Source: Gaetbulibacter_A aestuarii (GTDB taxonomy: Bacteria; Bacteroidota; Bacteroidia; Flavobacteriales; Flavobacteriaceae). Taken from it: a stretch of 64,000 nt of DNA. This document shows positions 45,141 through 54,530 of the stretch, piece after piece. The position numbers and the translations under genes were made by a program. Under the pieces are notes generated by a model. The model worked only from the letters and a program-made list of their open reading frames with translations, was not told the DNA's origin and did not search any database. Positions within the stretch are counted from its first letter, which is position 1, and each line of letters begins with the position of its first letter. Location: assembly GCF_039537665.1 (NCBI RefSeq), contig NZ_BAABAY010000001.1, forward strand, positions 1,240,001 to 1,304,000. Direction: 5' to 3'.

Positions 45141-47942
45141 TTAAATTTCCAGAATATAGTCGGAGAGGCTCGAATTATGCTCTAAATTCAGCTTTTTCCG
45201 CAAACGATAACGTTTTACTTCCACACTACGTGGTGAAATGTTAAGTAGTGGTGCTATTTCTTTAGAAGATAAGTTTAAACGCAAATAAGCGCAGAGGCGA
45301 AGGTCGTTCGAGGTAAGTTCAGGATGTAGCGATTTTATTTTTTTCAAAAAGTCTTTATCGGCATTATTAAAAGCTTCTTCAAATAATTTCCAGTCATCAC
45401 TATCACTTAAATTACGATCGATAATTCGATTGATTTTTTTAAGATCTCTCACATTGTCGATGCCTTCCAATTCCTTTTTAATGTTATTTAAAAATTCATT
45501 TTTCTTAATAAGGCTCATGGTCGAAATGCCCAACTCTCTATTTTTGTTTTCAATATCCTGACGCAGCTTTTCATTATTAAAGCGCATGAGTTGTTGTTTA
45601 TTCTCTAATTCTTTCAATTCAAGTTCGCGCGTGGTTTTTTCTAACAAGCGCTCACGTTGTTTTTTATAATAATGCTTGTAAATATTATGCATTAATATGG
45701 AAAATAAAACAACGAGAAGAACATACACGATAATCATGGTTTTAGATACGTACCATGGCCTAGCGATGGTAAACGTGTAAGACGCTGTATTTTGTGATAG
45801 ATTATTACCAATTTTAGCTCTTACCAAAAATTGATAATCTCCAAAAGGTAAATTTTGAAATGTTATTGTTGGCGTATCAGACCAATCACTCCATTGGGAA
45901 TATAAACCTTCCAATTTATATTGATAGGCTACATCCAGGAATTTATTAAACTCAGGTACATTGTATTCAAAAGTGATATTGTTGTATTTATATGCAAAGG
46001 TTTTATCGGCGGTTTTATCAACCAAAATGGTGCTATCAGCAATAGCATGGTTAATGATACTATTGATATTTATTTTGTAGTCTTTACGGTTTAACTTATT
46101 TAAATCTAAAACGACGTAGCCGCTGGAGGTTCCGATAAGATAATGATCTTGATAAAGCCAGGTGATGTTTTCGTAACCGGTTAACCCTTTTGGTAATGTT
46201 CCGGATATAGGAATTCTATTTATTTTAGGTGTTTTGGCAAATTTTCCTGTAGTCACGTAGTTCAGATTGTTTTCAGAAAAATTCCATAACATATCGTGTT
46301 CTTTATCCAGGATCAATTTTCCCGACAAATAATTTCCCGGTGTATAAAGTTTAGAAAGAATGGTGTCTTTTTCAAATTTGTCATTCAAACTATGATATTT
46401 AAATACTCCGGATCTGTCACTGTAAAGAATAGAGCCATTGTATTTTACAATACAGGATTTTAAACTTTTGCCAACAGCAGTATCGATCTTAGTTTCTACA
46501 GCTTCGGTTAATTCCGGATTCACCGTAATCTTGAAAACACCTTTATTTTCGTGACTCATAAAAATGGTATTGTTCTGAATCTCAAAAAAGCGACTGGAAA
46601 TATCGAAGTTCGCTATTTTGTTTCGGATGTTCCAACCGGTAACACCATTTTCTATGATGTACAATCCACTATAATTCCCTTGTAAAAATAGTTTCGGATG
46701 ATCCGGGATAGGTTTAATATCCCATGATCCTCTGGCTTGCAGCGCCAGGGTTGCTTTATTTTCTTTAATAATGAATGTGCCGGTGTCGTGACAACAGAAC
46801 AATGTATTGTTTATGACCTTCAAATTCCAAACCGGCCCTTGTGTATTTTTAATAAGATTGAAGTTATTGTTGTTAGCATCGAGCTTTCGGTAAAATAACC
46901 CCTGATTGGTCCCAAGATATAGGATGTTATCGTAAATCATTGAGGTATAAACGGTACCAAGTTTTCCTTCGTTTTCTGTGAACAAAGAAAACGGAGAATT
47001 CATATTGATACAATTAATACCGTTGTCTAAGGCTAGCCAAATATTTGATTTATCATCTTCGAAAATATAATGAATGGTGTTGTTACTTAAACCGGTCTCA
47101 GTATCAATCCTTCGTAAAATATCTCCGGAAGCAGATAAGTGAATAATACCGTTGGAACGTGTTCCTAATATGTATGATCCGTCTTGTAATTTAGTACTTC
47201 GATAAACACTTACTTCATTTAGTGTGTTATTTGCTGAAACCTCCCATTTATTTAAGCCGTCTTCTTTTAGGCAGTAAAATCCATTATTTTCAGTTTCAAT
47301 TAACAAGGTTTTTTTTTCCTTGTATATATTAACAAGGAGATTTTCCTTTAAAATTGGATGGTCGGATACTAATTGTGGCTCACCATTATCAATACGGTAT
47401 AATCCATTTCTTTCTTTTTGGAAATAAATATCAACGTCTACTTTAAACACTTTATATATGTTAGCATCAGAGGTAATGCGGCTACAAGTATTTTTATCCT
47501 TATCATAGATGTAAATACTTTTAAAAGATTGAAATAAAATATAACCATCAACAGCAATAATATTCCAGAATTCTTCGTCTTCAAAGAAATTAATATTTAA
47601 TTCATCAGAAATAGAGTGGTAATCTAAGGTCCCCAGGTTATTTTCTTTCCAATAACCAAATTCACGATAGCAGCCGGTGTAGATCAAATTGTCGATAACA
47701 TGCACAGAACGCATGATACCACTAGGGGATGGATATAATTTCCAACGGGCACCATTAAATTCTAACAGGCCACTATTGTTGGCTACATAAATATAATGGT
47801 CTTTAGATTGGGAGATGCTCCAATTTTGATTTTCGGCGTTGTATTCCTTGGGCTGATATATGGCAATAGGAGGTAATTCCTGCGCCAGAGAAATAAATGT
47901 TGAAAAAAAAATAAAATATAACAGAAACCAGGGATGTTTCAC
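45141..47942 (-). CDS. Membrane sensor-regulator: two-component propeller, triple-Tyr domain, LuxR-type HTH
   Basis: The 933-residue protein has a signal peptide (MKHPWFLLYFIFFSTFISLAQ). About 14 beta-propeller repeats (about 30-640; e.g. IHYIFEDDKSNIWLALDNGINCI) are followed by a triple-tyrosine domain (about 650-725). A membrane helix (TMIIVYVLLVVLFSILMH, near 735), a coiled coil and a C-terminal LuxR-type HTH (NLSSKEIAPLLNISPRSVEVKRYRLRKKL) complete it. There is no histidine kinase or receiver module, unlike hybrid two-component PUL sensors. It probably senses glucan fragments in the periplasm and binds DNA directly while membrane-anchored. It is the likely activator of the susC operon 218 bp downstream. 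Confidence 0.9.
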   Translation of the reverse strand: MKHPWFLLYFIFFSTFISLAQELPPIAIYQPKEYNAENQNWSISQSKDHYIYVANNSGLLEFNGARWKLYPSPSGIMRSVHVIDNLIYTGCYREFGYWKENNLGTLDYHSISDELNINFFEDEEFWNIIAVDGYILFQSFKSIYIYDKDKNTCSRITSDANIYKVFKVDVDIYFQKERNGLYRIDNGEPQLVSDHPILKENLLVNIYKEKKTLLIETENNGFYCLKEDGLNKWEVSANNTLNEVSVYRSTKLQDGSYILGTRSNGIIHLSASGDILRRIDTETGLSNNTIHYIFEDDKSNIWLALDNGINCINMNSPFSLFTENEGKLGTVYTSMIYDNILYLGTNQGLFYRKLDANNNNFNLIKNTQGPVWNLKVINNTLFCCHDTGTFIIKENKATLALQARGSWDIKPIPDHPKLFLQGNYSGLYIIENGVTGWNIRNKIANFDISSRFFEIQNNTIFMSHENKGVFKITVNPELTEAVETKIDTAVGKSLKSCIVKYNGSILYSDRSGVFKYHSLNDKFEKDTILSKLYTPGNYLSGKLILDKEHDMLWNFSENNLNYVTTGKFAKTPKINRIPISGTLPKGLTGYENITWLYQDHYLIGTSSGYVVLDLNKLNRKDYKININSIINHAIADSTILVDKTADKTFAYKYNNITFEYNVPEFNKFLDVAYQYKLEGLYSQWSDWSDTPTITFQNLPFGDYQFLVRAKIGNNLSQNTASYTFTIARPWYVSKTMIIVYVLLVVLFSILMHNIYKHYYKKQRERLLEKTTRELELKELENKQQLMRFNNEKLRQDIENKNRELGISTMSLIKKNEFLNNIKKELEGIDNVRDLKKINRIIDRNLSDSDDWKLFEEAFNNADKDFLKKIKSLHPELTSNDLRLCAYLRLNLSSKEIAPLLNISPRSVEVKRYRLRKKLNLEHNSSLSDYILEI

Positions 47943-48101
47943 AGAAGTTTATTTTATGTTGAGGTGCTAATTTAATGAATTTCCCATTATTATTGAACTT
48001 ATTTAAATTTTGTATGGTAAGGGTTTGGTTATTTTCGGGGTTTGATTTTCATGATTTAATGGTCTTAAAATGCCCTTAAAAGTTGAATTCAATAAAAATA
48101 A

Positions 48102-48140
48102 AAAAATCCATAGGTGTCTTCATGACACTTATGGATTTTT
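48102..48140. promoter_or_regulatory. 39-bp near-perfect palindrome ahead of the transketolase promoter
   Basis: The 17-bp arms 48102-48118 and 48124-48140 match at 16 positions (the seventeenth would be a G-U pair in RNA) around TTCAT. Each strand has a T-run after the stem. It lies 4 bp upstream of the -7 box at 48145, between the divergent regulator and transketolase genes. It could be a large operator or an insulating bidirectional terminator. Confidence 0.7.
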
Positions 48141-48144
48141 ATTA

Positions 48145-48152
48145 TATATTTG
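48145..48152 (+). promoter_or_regulatory. -7 promoter box of the transketolase operon
   Basis: TATATTTG is an exact TAnnTTTG match. Transcription would start near 48157, leaving a leader of about 95 nt before the ATG at 48253. The -33 region falls inside the adjacent palindrome. Confidence 0.65.
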
Positions 48153-48252
48153 CAAAGATATTTTTATGTAGACGATATAAAAATTTTTACCATAAATGTT
48201 ATCAACTTTATTTTAACAAAAACGAAATCAACGCAATTAAGTACCAATTACA

Positions 48253-50289
48253 ATGAACAAAAAAATCGATCAGCAGGCAGCAGATAATATTAGAGCACTG
48301 GCTGTAGCCATGGTAGAAAAGGCAAAATCAGGACATCCCGGAGGTCCCATGGGAGGTGCAGACTATATGCACATTCTTTATTCAGAATTTTTTAATTACG
48401 ATCCCACAGACATGACCTGGCCTTTCAGAGATCGGTTTTTTATGGACGCCGGCCATTTATCAACCTTAATGTATGCCCAATACTACCTTCTTGGTAATTA
48501 TGCTAAATCTGATATTGAGCAATTCAGACAGTGGGGTTCCATCACTCCTGGTCATCCTGAAGTCGATGTGAAACGTGGTGTTGAAAATACTTCCGGACCT
48601 CTTGGTCAGGGACATACTATGGGTGTAGGAGCAGCCATTGCAGCTAAATTTTTGCAGGCGCGATTTGGAGATTGGATGAACCATAAAATTTATGGTTTTA
48701 TTTCTGATGGGGGTATTCAGGAAGAAATATCACAGGGAGCAGGACGTATTGCAGGTCATTTAGGCTTAAGTAATTTTATCATGTTCTTTGATTCTAACGA
48801 TATTCAATTATCTACACCAACTGATGAGGTTACTACGGAAGATACGGCCATGAAATATGAGGCCTGGGGCTGGAAGGTGCTTACCATTGATGGACATAAT
48901 CATGATGAAATTCGTGCCGCCCTTACAAAGGCTAATAACGAAACTGAAAAACCAACCTTAATTATAGGTAAGACTATTATGGGTAAAGGTTGTGTAACTG
49001 CAGACGGAGAAATTTTTGAAGGCCACACTGAATTACATGGTCAGCCTATCGGTAATACCGGCGCGGACTATATCAAAACGTTGATCAACTTAGGTGCTGA
49101 TCCTGAAAAACCTTTTGAGATTTTTGATGAAGTAAATGCATTCTATAAAGATATCATCGCTAAAAAAACGGAGCAAGCTGCTTCAAAGAAAGCTGAAATC
49201 GCTGCGTGGAAAAAAGATAATGAAGCTTTAGCGAAAAAACTGGATTTCTTTTTCTCTGGTGAATTACCTGAATTGGATTTCTCTGAAATTACCCATAAAG
49301 AAGGTCTGGCTACAAGAGCAGCCTCATCAAATGTATTAGGTTATTTAGCGGAGCATGTTGAGAATATGATCGTTTCTTCTGCGGATTTATCAAACAGTGA
49401 TAAAACAGATGGATTCTTGAAGAAAACGCACGCCATTCAAAAAGGCGATTTCACGGGATCATTCCTTCAGGCAGGTGTAGCTGAGTTGACCATGGCGGCC
49501 ATAGCCAACGGATTGGCACTGCACGGCGGTGTAATTCCTGTGGTTGGAACATTCTTTGTGTTCTCAGATTACATGAAACCGGCCATTCGTTTAAGTGGTA
49601 TTCAGCAATTGCCTGTAAAATACGTTTGGACGCATGATGCTTTTAGAGTAGGTGAAGATGGACCAACCCACCAACCTATTGAGCAGGAAGCCCAAATTCG
49701 ATTATTGGAAAAACTTAAAAATCACAGTGGTAAAGCGAGCTTCTTAGCACTTCGTCCTGCTGATTCTGCTGAAACCAGTGTAGCCTGGAAAATGGCACTG
49801 GAAAATACAGATACACCTTCCGGACTCATTCTTTCCAGACAAGGTATAAAAGATGTGCCTGCTCAGGGTGACTCCAGATACAATGATGCCTTAGCGGCTG
49901 AAAAGGGTGGTTACTTAGTTAAAGAAGTTGATAACCCGGATGTGGTTCTTGTAGCCAATGGATCAGAAGTTTCAACACTGATAGAAGCGGCTTCAATTTT
50001 GGAAGCTGAGCACAATTTAAAAGTGAATATTGCTTCAATAATTTCCGAAGGGGTATTCAGAACACAAGATCACGCTTACCAGGAATATATCATCCCTAAA
50101 AATAAACCTTTATTTGGATTAACCGCAGGATTACCGGTAAACCTCGAAGGCCTTGTTGGTGATAAAGGATATGTATTCGGCGTTGACCATTTCGGATATT
50201 CTGCTCCGGCAAAAGTTCTCGATGATAAATTTGGATTTACAGGAGAAAAAGTGAGTAAAGAAGTATTGAATTATTTAAAAACATTTTAA
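48253..50289 (+). CDS. tkt: Transketolase
   Basis: The 678-residue protein is the full-length single-chain form. Thiamine-diphosphate features include KSGHPGGPMGGADY near the N-terminus, SDGGIQEEISQGAGRIAGHLGL (about 154-175) for the Mg/TPP site and the pyrimidine-domain motif HDAFRVGEDGPTHQPIEQ (about 465-482). The C-terminal domain follows. It interconverts pentose phosphates and glycolytic intermediates. It is the first gene of an operon with transaldolase 9 bp downstream. Confidence 0.96.
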   Translation: MNKKIDQQAADNIRALAVAMVEKAKSGHPGGPMGGADYMHILYSEFFNYDPTDMTWPFRDRFFMDAGHLSTLMYAQYYLLGNYAKSDIEQFRQWGSITPGHPEVDVKRGVENTSGPLGQGHTMGVGAAIAAKFLQARFGDWMNHKIYGFISDGGIQEEISQGAGRIAGHLGLSNFIMFFDSNDIQLSTPTDEVTTEDTAMKYEAWGWKVLTIDGHNHDEIRAALTKANNETEKPTLIIGKTIMGKGCVTADGEIFEGHTELHGQPIGNTGADYIKTLINLGADPEKPFEIFDEVNAFYKDIIAKKTEQAASKKAEIAAWKKDNEALAKKLDFFFSGELPELDFSEITHKEGLATRAASSNVLGYLAEHVENMIVSSADLSNSDKTDGFLKKTHAIQKGDFTGSFLQAGVAELTMAAIANGLALHGGVIPVVGTFFVFSDYMKPAIRLSGIQQLPVKYVWTHDAFRVGEDGPTHQPIEQEAQIRLLEKLKNHSGKASFLALRPADSAETSVAWKMALENTDTPSGLILSRQGIKDVPAQGDSRYNDALAAEKGGYLVKEVDNPDVVLVANGSEVSTLIEAASILEAEHNLKVNIASIISEGVFRTQDHAYQEYIIPKNKPLFGLTAGLPVNLEGLVGDKGYVFGVDHFGYSAPAKVLDDKFGFTGEKVSKEVLNYLKTF

Positions 50290-50298
50290 AAAAATATT

Positions 50299-50952
50299 AT
50301 GAAATTTTTTATTGACACAGCGAACCTCGATGATATAAAAGAAGCCCAGGCTCTGGGGATTTTAGACGGTGTAACAACTAATCCATCTTTAATGGCTAAG
50401 GAAGGGATTACCGGCGCGGAAAACATAACAAACCACTACAAGAAAATATGCGACATTGTGGATGGTGATGTGAGTGCTGAAGTAATTTCCACAGATTTTG
50501 AAGGTATGGTGAAAGAAGGTGAGGCACTTGCTGCTTTACATCCGCAAATTGTGGTAAAATTACCGGTGATCGCCGATGGTATCAAGGCTTGTAAATACTT
50601 TTCAGATAAAGGTATCAGAACGAATGTGACCTTAGTGTTCTCTCCCGGTCAGGCCCTTTTGGCAGCCAAGGCAGGTGCAACGTATGTTTCACCATTTTTA
50701 GGACGTTTGGATGATGTCTCAACGGATGGTTTGAACCTGATTGCAGAGATCAGACAGATCTATGATAACTACGGTTTTGAGACTCAGATTCTGGCCGCTT
50801 CAATTCGCCATACGATGCATGTTATTGATTGTGCAAAATTAGGTAGCGATGTGATGACTGGCCCTTTATCGTCTATTACAGGCTTGTTAAAACATCCTTT
50901 AACTGATATCGGTTTGGCGAAGTTTCTTGAAGATTACAAAAAGGGAAACTAA
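50299..50952 (+). CDS. Transaldolase (fructose-6-phosphate aldolase-like short form)
   Basis: The 217-residue TIM barrel is of the short TalC/FSA type. The Schiff-base lysine lies in QIVVKLPVIADG (about residue 86), and DTANLDDIKEA and GVTTNPSLMAKEG mark the family N-terminus. Transaldolase and F6P-aldolase activity cannot be told apart by eye. Its position after transketolase supports a transaldolase role in the pentose phosphate pathway. Confidence 0.92.
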   Translation: MKFFIDTANLDDIKEAQALGILDGVTTNPSLMAKEGITGAENITNHYKKICDIVDGDVSAEVISTDFEGMVKEGEALAALHPQIVVKLPVIADGIKACKYFSDKGIRTNVTLVFSPGQALLAAKAGATYVSPFLGRLDDVSTDGLNLIAEIRQIYDNYGFETQILAASIRHTMHVIDCAKLGSDVMTGPLSSITGLLKHPLTDIGLAKFLEDYKKGN

Positions 50953-50973
50953 TAGCGCTTTAATAGATTTTAA

Positions 50974-51660
50974 ATGAGAATTGAAAGTCTGTTCGATCAA
51001 CAAACCCAGCAGATCAAGATCGCTGTGGATTGTATTATTTTTGGTTTCAATAATAATCGATTAGAATGTCTCTTAATTCACAGAGGTGCTGAACCTCAAA
51101 AAGGAAAATGGTCATTAATTGGCGGTTTCATTGGGAACGACGAAGATCTCGATGAAGCCGCCAATCGTGTTCTATTCAATTTATCCGGGTTAGAAAATGT
51201 GTATATGGAGCAGGTAAAGGCCTTTGGTAAAGCCAATCGCGATCCCAGAGGACGCACCATTTCGATCTCTTACACTGCTTTGATTCTAAGGTCAGAGTAC
51301 GATGATGATAGAATAGAGGAGCATGGCGCTAAATGGTTTCCGGTAGATAATCTTCCCGAACTGGCCTTCGATCACGTTTCTATGGTTCATTCTGCTATAA
51401 CCCGTTTGCGTCGCCGGGTTCGAAATACCCCTATCGCTTTAAATTTATTACCTGAAAAATTTACTATTCCACAACTTCAGGCCTTGTACGAAGGTATCTT
51501 AAATGAATCTTTAGATAAACGTAATTTCCGCAGAAAGCTCAACCAGATCAGTGCCTTTGTAAAACTTGATGAGAAAGATATGTCGGCTTCGCGCCGAGGT
51601 GCTTTTTTATATACTTTTGATCAGGATCGTTATAACCATGATCAATACTTTAACCTTTAA
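50974..51660 (+). CDS. Nudix-type transcriptional regulator (NrtR/AraR-like)
   Basis: The 228-residue protein has an N-terminal Nudix fold (about 10-145) and a C-terminal winged helix (about 155-228; FTIPQLQALYEGILNESLDKRNFRRKL). The Nudix box is degraded: after GGFIGNDEDLDEAANRV the catalytic REuxEE is replaced by RVLFNLS. It should therefore bind rather than hydrolyse its ligand. Bacteroidota relatives regulate sugar genes, for example arabinose. As third gene of the transketolase-transaldolase operon, it probably senses a sugar or sugar phosphate and controls this operon. Confidence 0.87.
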   Translation: MRIESLFDQQTQQIKIAVDCIIFGFNNNRLECLLIHRGAEPQKGKWSLIGGFIGNDEDLDEAANRVLFNLSGLENVYMEQVKAFGKANRDPRGRTISISYTALILRSEYDDDRIEEHGAKWFPVDNLPELAFDHVSMVHSAITRLRRRVRNTPIALNLLPEKFTIPQLQALYEGILNESLDKRNFRRKLNQISAFVKLDEKDMSASRRGAFLYTFDQDRYNHDQYFNL

Positions 51661-51709
51661 GGTTTTTAATCCTTAGGTTTAGTTCCTATTTTTACATAAA
51701 ACTTTTTAA

Positions 51710-52573
51710 ATGACTTCAGTCGACGATTTATTGGATCTACTCATTCTGGATCATGTAAGCGACCATACTTTTACAGGAACTAGCAAATCTATTGGAAGTC
51801 CGCAGGTTTTTGGCGGACAAGTATTGGCGCAAGCTGCGAATGCGGCTTACAGGACGGTAAAGAATGGACGAATATTACATTCCTTACACGCCTACTTTTT
51901 AGAGGCTGGCGATCTTAATACGCCCATTGACTATAAAGTAGATATTCTACGTGATGGTGGTAGTTTTTCCGTACGCCGGGTGACTGCGAGCCAGAAGGAT
52001 CGTATTATTTTTATCATGGCATCCTCTTTTCATAAAAAGGAAACCGGTTACAGCCATCAAAAAGCCATGAAATCGGATCTCAAACAGCCCGAGGAATTAC
52101 TGAGCTGGACCGATATTTTACATCAGTTTAATGATTATTTACCCAGCGGATTAAAAGCGTTTTTTGAAGTGGATCGCCCCATCGACTTTAAACCCACCGT
52201 AATTGCAAATCCTATGGAACGCAAAGATCTGCCGCCATTTAATGATGTTTGGTTCAAGCTAAAAGGGAATGTTGATGATTTGGATCTCGCAACCAAACAA
52301 CAAATCCTGACTTATATTTCAGATTATAATATCCTGGTTTCAGCGATGAATCCTCATGCCAGTAAAGCACATTGGGGTAATATTCAATCGGCGAGCTTAG
52401 ATCACTCCATGTGGTTTTTCAGAGATTTCGATTTTAAAGATTGGTTACTTTTCTCTATTGAATCCCCAAATGCTAACGCTGCAAGAGGTTTTGCCAGAGG
52501 GAATATTTATACCAGAGATGGTGTATTGATTGCCTCTGTAGCTCAAGAAGGTTTAATGCGACCGAAAAATTAA
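51710..52573 (+). CDS. tesB: Acyl-CoA thioesterase II (TesB family)
   Basis: The 287-residue protein is a double hotdog. The N-terminal half has SPQVFGGQVLAQAANAAYRTV and HSLHAYFLEAGD. The C-terminal half has SAMNPHASKAHWGNIQSASLDHSMWFF and ends with the conserved ARGFARGNIYTRDGVLIASVAQEGLMR. It hydrolyses acyl-CoA to free acid and CoA. It begins 49 bp after the Nudix regulator and 1 bp before the GDPD gene. Confidence 0.94.
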   Translation: MTSVDDLLDLLILDHVSDHTFTGTSKSIGSPQVFGGQVLAQAANAAYRTVKNGRILHSLHAYFLEAGDLNTPIDYKVDILRDGGSFSVRRVTASQKDRIIFIMASSFHKKETGYSHQKAMKSDLKQPEELLSWTDILHQFNDYLPSGLKAFFEVDRPIDFKPTVIANPMERKDLPPFNDVWFKLKGNVDDLDLATKQQILTYISDYNILVSAMNPHASKAHWGNIQSASLDHSMWFFRDFDFKDWLLFSIESPNANAARGFARGNIYTRDGVLIASVAQEGLMRPKN

Positions 52574-52574
52574 G

Positions 52575-53261
52575 ATGACTCAGATATTAAAAATAGGACA
52601 TCGTGGCGCCAGAGGCTATGTGGCGGAAAACACGCTACCGTCATTTCAAAAAGCTATCGATCTCGGAGCTGACGGTATTGAGTTGGATGTGCATGTTTGT
52701 GCTTCCGGAGCGTTGGTCGTTTTTCATGATTTTACCCTTGGTCGCGTAACGAATGGGAAAGGAAAAATTTCAAATTTCACATTAAAAGAACTTAAAAAAC
52801 TCAAAGTTTTAAAGAATTTTCAGATTCCAACCTTAGTTGAGGTACTCGATCTGGTTGATAAAAAATGCTTTGTTAATGTGGAATTGAAGGGCAAAGGAAC
52901 TGCTGAGGAGGCTTGTGATATCATAGAAACCTATGTTCTGAAAAAAGGCTGGAGTTATAGCGACTTTATCATTTCTAGTTTTAAAGAAGATCTTTTAAAA
53001 AAGGCGTTTCAACATAATAAAAATATCCCATTGGCCGTCCTTACGGAAACCAGTTTAAAGAAGGCACTAACTTTTGCTGAAACCATAAACGCGAAGGCTA
53101 TTAATCCTGATTTTAATTTATTATCTGAAGATGCTGTGAACCAAATTCACAAGAAAGGTTTTAAAATAAATGTTTGGACAGTGAATGAACCTTCGGATAT
53201 TGAACGAATGAAAACATTTGGTGTAGACGGCATAATAACCGACTTTCCTGATAGGATATGA
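52575..53261 (+). CDS. Glycerophosphodiester phosphodiesterase family protein
   Basis: The 228-residue TIM barrel has the GDPD signatures: GHRGARGYVAENTLPSFQ (about 8-25, first catalytic His and metal Glu region), GADGIELDVHVC (about 34-45) and VVFHDFTLGRVTNGKG (about 51-66, second catalytic His). There is no signal peptide, so it acts in the cytoplasm on glycerophosphodiesters. Its end overlaps the next start by 4 bp. Confidence 0.93.
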   Translation: MTQILKIGHRGARGYVAENTLPSFQKAIDLGADGIELDVHVCASGALVVFHDFTLGRVTNGKGKISNFTLKELKKLKVLKNFQIPTLVEVLDLVDKKCFVNVELKGKGTAEEACDIIETYVLKKGWSYSDFIISSFKEDLLKKAFQHNKNIPLAVLTETSLKKALTFAETINAKAINPDFNLLSEDAVNQIHKKGFKINVWTVNEPSDIERMKTFGVDGIITDFPDRI

Positions 53262-54469
53262 TATCAAAAGATGTGATCATTGTTGGTGGCGGTGCTGCAG
53301 GATTTTTTGCAGCCATCAATCTTGCTAAACGACGCCCAGACCTCAAAATTTGTATTCTTGAGCGCGGAAACACGGTACTTAATAAAGTTAAAGTTTCGGG
53401 TGGCGGACGTTGTAATGTAACCCATGCCGAATTTATCCCCAGGAACTTAATTGAAAATTATCCCCGAGGTGACAAAGAATTATTAGGACCTTTTCATCAA
53501 TTCATGACCGGAGATACGATTACATGGTTTGAAAAGCGCGGTGTTTCCCTGAAAATTGAAGATGATGGTCGGATGTTTCCCGAATCTGATTCTTCCCAAA
53601 CCATTATAGATTGTTTTTTAAATGAAGCTCAAAAGCATGGTGTAGAAATTCTTTTAAATCATTCGGTAAAAAATATCCAAAAAGAAGGAGATCGCTTTAT
53701 CGTTGGTACAAATAAAAACACATTTGATGCTGAATCTGTTTTGGTAGCTGCAGGAAGTAATCCCAAAATTTGGGAGCTTTTAAAAGAACTTGGACATACG
53801 ATCGTTGCGCCGGTTCCTTCCTTATTCACCTTTAATTGTAAAGATGATCGGATTAAGGATATTCCCGGTGTGGTGGTACCTCATGTTCATGTTAAGATTT
53901 TAAACACAGATTTAGAAAGCACGGGTCCTTTGCTCATGACACACTGGGGTTTTAGTGCGCCGGCGATATTAAAACTTTCTGCTTTTGGAGCTATTGAATT
54001 AGCGGCCTGCAATTATAAATTCGATATTGAAATAAATTTTATTACTATGGATATGGAGTCGGCTATAGAAAAATTAAAAACCTTAAAACACGATCTCAGC
54101 AAGAAATTAGTTCGTAAATCGGCTTCCTTTGATATCCCGAAACGACTTTGGGAAAAATTGGTTTTATCAGCAGGCATAAACGAAAATATGCGATGGGCAG
54201 AACTAAATAAAAATCAGTTAGAGGCATTGGCAGATCAGCTGACTCAGGCCGTTTTCAATATCGACGGAAAAAGTACGTTTAAGGAAGAATTTGTAACGGC
54301 AGGAGGCGTTGACCTGAAAGAAGTGAATTTTAAGACCTTCGAAAGCAAATGTTGTGAAAATCTTTATTTTGCAGGGGAGGTTTTAAATATTGATGCGATT
54401 ACTGGCGGATTTAATTTTCAGAATGCCTGGACGGGAGCTTTTATTGCCGCTCAAAATATAGGAGCTTAA
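53258..54469 (+). CDS. HI0933/BaiN-type FAD oxidoreductase
   Basis: The 403-residue protein opens with IIVGGGAAGFFAAINLAKR, followed by the family hallmark KVKVSGGGRCNVTHA (about 44-58). It ends with VTAGGVDLKEVNFKTFESK and ITGGFNFQNAWTGAFIAAQNIG. This is the HI0933-like flavoprotein family, whose relatives include 3-dehydro-bile-acid reductase BaiN; the substrate here is unknown. The start overlaps the GDPD stop (ATGATA), so it is translationally coupled. Confidence 0.9.
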   Translation: MISKDVIIVGGGAAGFFAAINLAKRRPDLKICILERGNTVLNKVKVSGGGRCNVTHAEFIPRNLIENYPRGDKELLGPFHQFMTGDTITWFEKRGVSLKIEDDGRMFPESDSSQTIIDCFLNEAQKHGVEILLNHSVKNIQKEGDRFIVGTNKNTFDAESVLVAAGSNPKIWELLKELGHTIVAPVPSLFTFNCKDDRIKDIPGVVVPHVHVKILNTDLESTGPLLMTHWGFSAPAILKLSAFGAIELAACNYKFDIEINFITMDMESAIEKLKTLKHDLSKKLVRKSASFDIPKRLWEKLVLSAGINENMRWAELNKNQLEALADQLTQAVFNIDGKSTFKEEFVTAGGVDLKEVNFKTFESKCCENLYFAGEVLNIDAITGGFNFQNAWTGAFIAAQNIGA

Positions 54470-54504
54470 GATGTATTTTTTCGAACGTGCATGTCGAAAG
54501 TTAT

Positions 54505-54512
54505 TATCTTTG
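54505..54512 (+). promoter_or_regulatory. -7 promoter box of mvaD
   Basis: TATCTTTG is an exact TAnnTTTG match; transcription would begin about 14 nt before the ATG at 54531. It marks the start of the mevalonate/prenyl operon. Confidence 0.65.
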
Positions 54513-54530
54513 CCCACAGAAATATAAAAT

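Noticed and set aside
48102..48140. Palindrome as a normal terminator of an upstream plus-strand gene
   Set aside because: The nearest gene on the left is transcribed leftward, so no plus-strand transcript is expected to reach it; a regulatory site is the better reading.
51652..51664. AACCTTTAAGGTT palindrome behind the Nudix regulator as a terminator
   Set aside because: The arms leave a loop of one base, so no stable hairpin forms without opening most of the stem, and the T-tract is interrupted.
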